Source of the DNA: DATDIC01 sp963777625
GTDB lineage: Bacteria > Pseudomonadota > Alphaproteobacteria > Acetobacterales > Acetobacteraceae
DNA: 64,000 nt
Assembly (NCBI GenBank): GCA_963777625.1
Contig: CAVZRO010000018.1
Location: forward strand, 124,001-188,000
Direction of reading: 5' to 3'
This document shows, piece by piece, positions 61,351 to 64,000 of the stretch. Both the position numbers and the translations under genes were made by a program. Position 1 is the first letter of the stretch, and each line of letters starts with the position of its first letter. The notes beneath the pieces are model-generated. The model was not told the origin of the DNA. It ran no database searches and saw only the letters and a program-made list of their open reading frames with translations.

Positions 61351-64000
61351 ATCAATATTTCCTCCCGATCGGTCGCCACTGCCTCGATCCGTTCGGCCAG
61401 GCGACGAATGGTCGGTGCCTCGAATATGTCGCGCAAGGCCAAACGAACGCCGAGCGATGCTGAAACCCTCGCCAGCACGCGGGTGGCCAGCAGCGAATGG
61501 CCACCCAGCTCGAAAAAGTCGTCGTGAATGCCGATGGTGGTCACGCCCGTCAGTTCCCGCCAGATGTCGGCAAGGCCCCGTTCAATATCGGTTTCGGGCG
61601 GTTCGTACCCGCTGGAAAGCTGCGGGCGCGCCGACGCGTCCGTGGCGGGCGAGACAGAATCTGCTGCGCTTTCAGCCCTGGCGGCCTCGTCCTGGCGCCG
61701 GTCTTGCATCGCGCGGGAAACGGCTCGATGCAGGTCGTACCCGGTCACCACCACGCGCGGATGAGCGGACGCCAACGTACCGGCGAAGGCTGCCACAGCA
61801 GCTTCCGACGTCATGGCAACCCGAAGAAATCCCTCTCGTTGATCACGGCGCGACGGCCGCGCGATCTGGCGCGCCGCCATGCCGACATCGCGCCAGGGTC
61901 CCCAGTTGATGGATATGACGCGCCGCCATGCGGCCGGGACCGCCTCGCTCTCGACGAAAGCATCGAGCACGGCATTCGCACCAGCATAGTCGCATCCACC
62001 CGGCGTGCCGATCACCGCGTTGATCGAACTCATCAGCGCAACGAAGTCGAGCGGCACGTCCCCCAGCAGTTCGACCAGAACCGCAAGCCCACCGACCTTC
62101 GGAACCACCACTGAGTCGACCTCATCTGCATCCTGCCGGATGGCAATCGCGCCGTTTCCGGCGACGCCCGCGGCATGGATCACACCGTCCAGCGGGCCCC
62201 AACGCGACTGCGCGGCCGCAATGGCCTCCGCCATCGCCTGCCGGTCCGCGACATCGGCAACCGCGGTCATGACCTCGCCTCCTGCATCCTCGATGGCCCG
62301 GATCGACCGAATCGCCTGCACCCGCCAATCGTCGGCGTCGGCGTGCTTCAGCAGTGCGTCCCAGGCATCGTGTGGCGGCAGCGGGCGGCGGGCGGTGAGC
62401 AACAGCCGTGCAGAAGCCTTGCCGGCAAGCCAATGCGCCAATTGCAGCCCGATCCCGCCCAGACCGCCGGTAATCAGGTAACAACTTCGTTGTCTCAGTG
62501 GCAGTTGCGTCGTGTCGACCGTGCTCTGATCCACCGGCTCATACCGACGGACCCAGCGGCGCCCCCGACGATAAGCAACGAAACGGTCGCTTGCCGGTGA
62601 GGCCGCCTCGATCACGATCGACCGTGCCGAGGTGTCGATCGTGGTTGCCGCGCCCTCGGCTGCAATGTCGACGCTGCGGATGTCCAGCCCCGGAATTTCC
62701 GCCGGCAACACCAGAACTGGGCCAAAGGTCAGCGCAATCGCAGGATCGCACACCTTCTCGTCGATAACGCTTTGTGCGCCTGCCGTGATGACGATCACGC
62801 GAATCGCCGCATCCGGCTCATTGGTCACCAATGCACTGGCAAGGGAAACCAGCGTGTCGTAGCCGACGGATCGCGGGCTTTTGCCCGCATTCGCGTCGCC
62901 GGCCGCTGTCCAGAGCAGGACCGCTCCGGCAATCGGACCATGTGGGCTGGCCGCGTCATGCACGACCGCTTCCATGTCGTTGGCGTTGCCTGGCCTCACA
63001 TGGAACCGATCGGCGGCAGGCTGTGCAAACTCGTCGGCAACTGTCAGCAGAACCGTCCGTGCGCCGGCCGCCCGCAATTGCGCCGCGACGGCGGTGGTCA
63101 GGGCGCCGAAATCCCCCAACACCAGCCAGCAGCCGGCGACCTGGGGCGACGTCCACGTTGTGAGCGGATGTTGCGTCCATGCAGGCAGGTACATCCGCGC
63201 TTCGCCGTCGGCGTGAACCCCGAGATCATCCGTCGGCTGGCGCGGTTGGTGGGGTGTCTCTCCTTCGACCATGTACCGTTTGCGCTCGAACGGATAGGTC
63301 GGAAGCGGAATGCGGCGCGGCGTCGCGCCGGCCAGCATCTGCGGCCACGCCATCGGCACGCCAGCCACCCACATGCGGGCCGCCGCGTCCAACATGGACC
63401 TGCTGTCGCGGTCCGCACGACGCGGATGTGACAGCGACGACGCGATCAGCCTGGCACGATCGCCGGGAAGATTGGCGCGCAGCAACGCGGCCAGCGCGGT
63501 GCCCGGACCCACTTCCAGGTAGAACAGGTCGGGATCCGACGCCAAAGTGCTTATCCCGTCGGCGAACTGGACAGCCTGACGCAGATGCCGTGCATAGTAT
63601 GCGGGCGAGGTTGCCTGCTCGGTGGTGATCCAGGTGCCGGTGACATTCGAGACATAGGGAAGCGTCGGCGGCGACAGCTTTACATCCTTGAGCATGCCCT
63701 CGAAGGGCGCACAGGCAGGTTCCATCATTTCGGAATGAAACGCGTGCGACGTATGCAGCACGCGGCAGTCTACGCCATCGGCTTCGAGTGCCTCGATCGT
63801 GGCGGCGATGGCGTCGTCGGGACCCGCGATCGAACACAGCTCGGGCCCATTCATCGCGGCGATTTCCACCCCCGGCGCAAGGCGCGGCCGCAGGTCTACA
63901 TCCGACAGATGCACGGCGGCCATCGTGCCGGGGAGCAGCGCTTGCAGAAGCCGCCCACGCGCAGCGACGACCCTCAGCGCATCCTCGAGCGACAGCACGC
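61347..64000 (-). CDS. PKS1: type I polyketide synthase, partial, ..AT-KR-carrier
   Basis: The 3' part of a polyketide synthase; the 5' end, with the KS and the AT nucleophile, lies beyond the right edge. The visible AT part has SHAFHSE (malonyl type), followed by a post-AT linker (RIPLPTYPFERKRY), a KR with an intact structural half and active site (GGLGGIG; MSSINAVIG with Ser and CDYAGAN with Tyr) and a carrier domain that is PCP-like (FFELGGHSLLATRV). No DH or MT is seen. The final residues EAVATDREEILI form an acidic tail before the TubC domain of NRPS-A, its next neighbour, which starts in a four-base overlap. Confidence 0.92.
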   Translation of the reverse strand, partial: VLSLEDALRVVAARGRLLQALLPGTMAAVHLSDVDLRPRLAPGVEIAAMNGPELCSIAGPDDAIAATIEALEADGVDCRVLHTSHAFHSEMMEPACAPFEGMLKDVKLSPPTLPYVSNVTGTWITTEQATSPAYYARHLRQAVQFADGISTLASDPDLFYLEVGPGTALAALLRANLPGDRARLIASSLSHPRRADRDSRSMLDAAARMWVAGVPMAWPQMLAGATPRRIPLPTYPFERKRYMVEGETPHQPRQPTDDLGVHADGEARMYLPAWTQHPLTTWTSPQVAGCWLVLGDFGALTTAVAAQLRAAGARTVLLTVADEFAQPAADRFHVRPGNANDMEAVVHDAASPHGPIAGAVLLWTAAGDANAGKSPRSVGYDTLVSLASALVTNEPDAAIRVIVITAGAQSVIDEKVCDPAIALTFGPVLVLPAEIPGLDIRSVDIAAEGAATTIDTSARSIVIEAASPASDRFVAYRRGRRWVRRYEPVDQSTVDTTQLPLRQRSCYLITGGLGGIGLQLAHWLAGKASARLLLTARRPLPPHDAWDALLKHADADDWRVQAIRSIRAIEDAGGEVMTAVADVADRQAMAEAIAAAQSRWGPLDGVIHAAGVAGNGAIAIRQDADEVDSVVVPKVGGLAVLVELLGDVPLDFVALMSSINAVIGTPGGCDYAGANAVLDAFVESEAVPAAWRRVISINWGPWRDVGMAARQIARPSRRDQREGFLRVAMTSEAAVAAFAGTLASAHPRVVVTGYDLHRAVSRAMQDRRQDEAARAESAADSVSPATDASARPQLSSGYEPPETDIERGLADIWRELTGVTTIGIHDDFFELGGHSLLATRVLARVSASLGVRLALRDIFEAPTIRRLAERIEAVATDREEILI

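Noticed and set aside
10001..64000. tRNA or rRNA genes
   Set aside because: I found no cloverleaf-like or rRNA-like sequence by eye; a tRNAscan-SE and Infernal run would be needed to exclude them fully.

Overview
This 64 kb window comes from a high-GC Gram-negative bacterium. Outer-membrane secretion, RND efflux, lipoprotein and Tat-type signals support that. Overall gene content (Dpp-type transporter, EutBC, CHRD protein, patatin with a DUF3734-like tail, hybrid PKS/NRPS) suggests an alphaproteobacterium, perhaps Acetobacteraceae; this placement is an inference and no rRNA or tRNA gene was seen.

Layout. 1-10560 (minus): a two-partner secretion locus, a FhaC/ShlB-type transporter (TpsB) followed by a very large filamentous-haemagglutinin-type exoprotein (TpsA) with long repeats that runs off the left edge and is broken by frameshifts. 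10869-18616 (plus): a frameshifted membrane protein of unknown function, an inositol-monophosphatase family enzyme, and a peptide-type ABC transporter set (binding protein, two permeases, two ATPases) with a creatininase-family amidohydrolase inside it. 18815-27981 (minus): an MdtA-MdtB-MdtC-OprM-like tripartite efflux operon with two RND pumps. 28332-31306 (minus): an orphan solute-binding protein, a DUF2255-like protein and an enolase-superfamily enzyme, translationally coupled. 31343-34594: a peroxiredoxin remnant, a CHRD-domain protein, the N-end-rule transferase Aat, a periplasmic protein and an SDR oxidoreductase. 34633-38365: a patatin-like phospholipase, then eutB-eutC and a small membrane protein in overlapping order.

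38374-64000 (minus) is the most interesting part: a hybrid PKS/NRPS operon that continues past the right edge. In transcription order it holds PKS1 (..AT-KR-carrier, 5' end outside), NRPS-A (TubC docking-C-A-PCP-alpha/beta hydrolase), a separate alpha/beta hydrolase, a Wzx-like flippase, PKS2 (KS-degenerate AT-cMT-KR-ACP), PKS3 (KS-AT-DH-KR-ACP) and NRPS-B (TubC-C-TubC-C-A-PCP). Both A domains read a glycine-like code. The release chemistry looks unusual: the hydrolase domain on NRPS-A has Arg where the nucleophilic Ser is expected, and the neighbouring free hydrolase has Cys there. A polysaccharide-type flippase sits between them and PKS2. Together the genes predict a methyl-branched, partly reduced polyketide carrying glycine units and possibly exported by the flippase.

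Caution on sequence quality: at least nine single-base frame breaks (eight that split recognisable genes, plus one that joins mdtA to mdtB), and a suspected tenth, occur in unrelated genes, several at G/C runs. Two apparent gene fusions (TpsB-TpsA and MdtA-MdtB) are each explained by one extra base in such a run. Most of these breaks are more likely assembly errors than gene decay.
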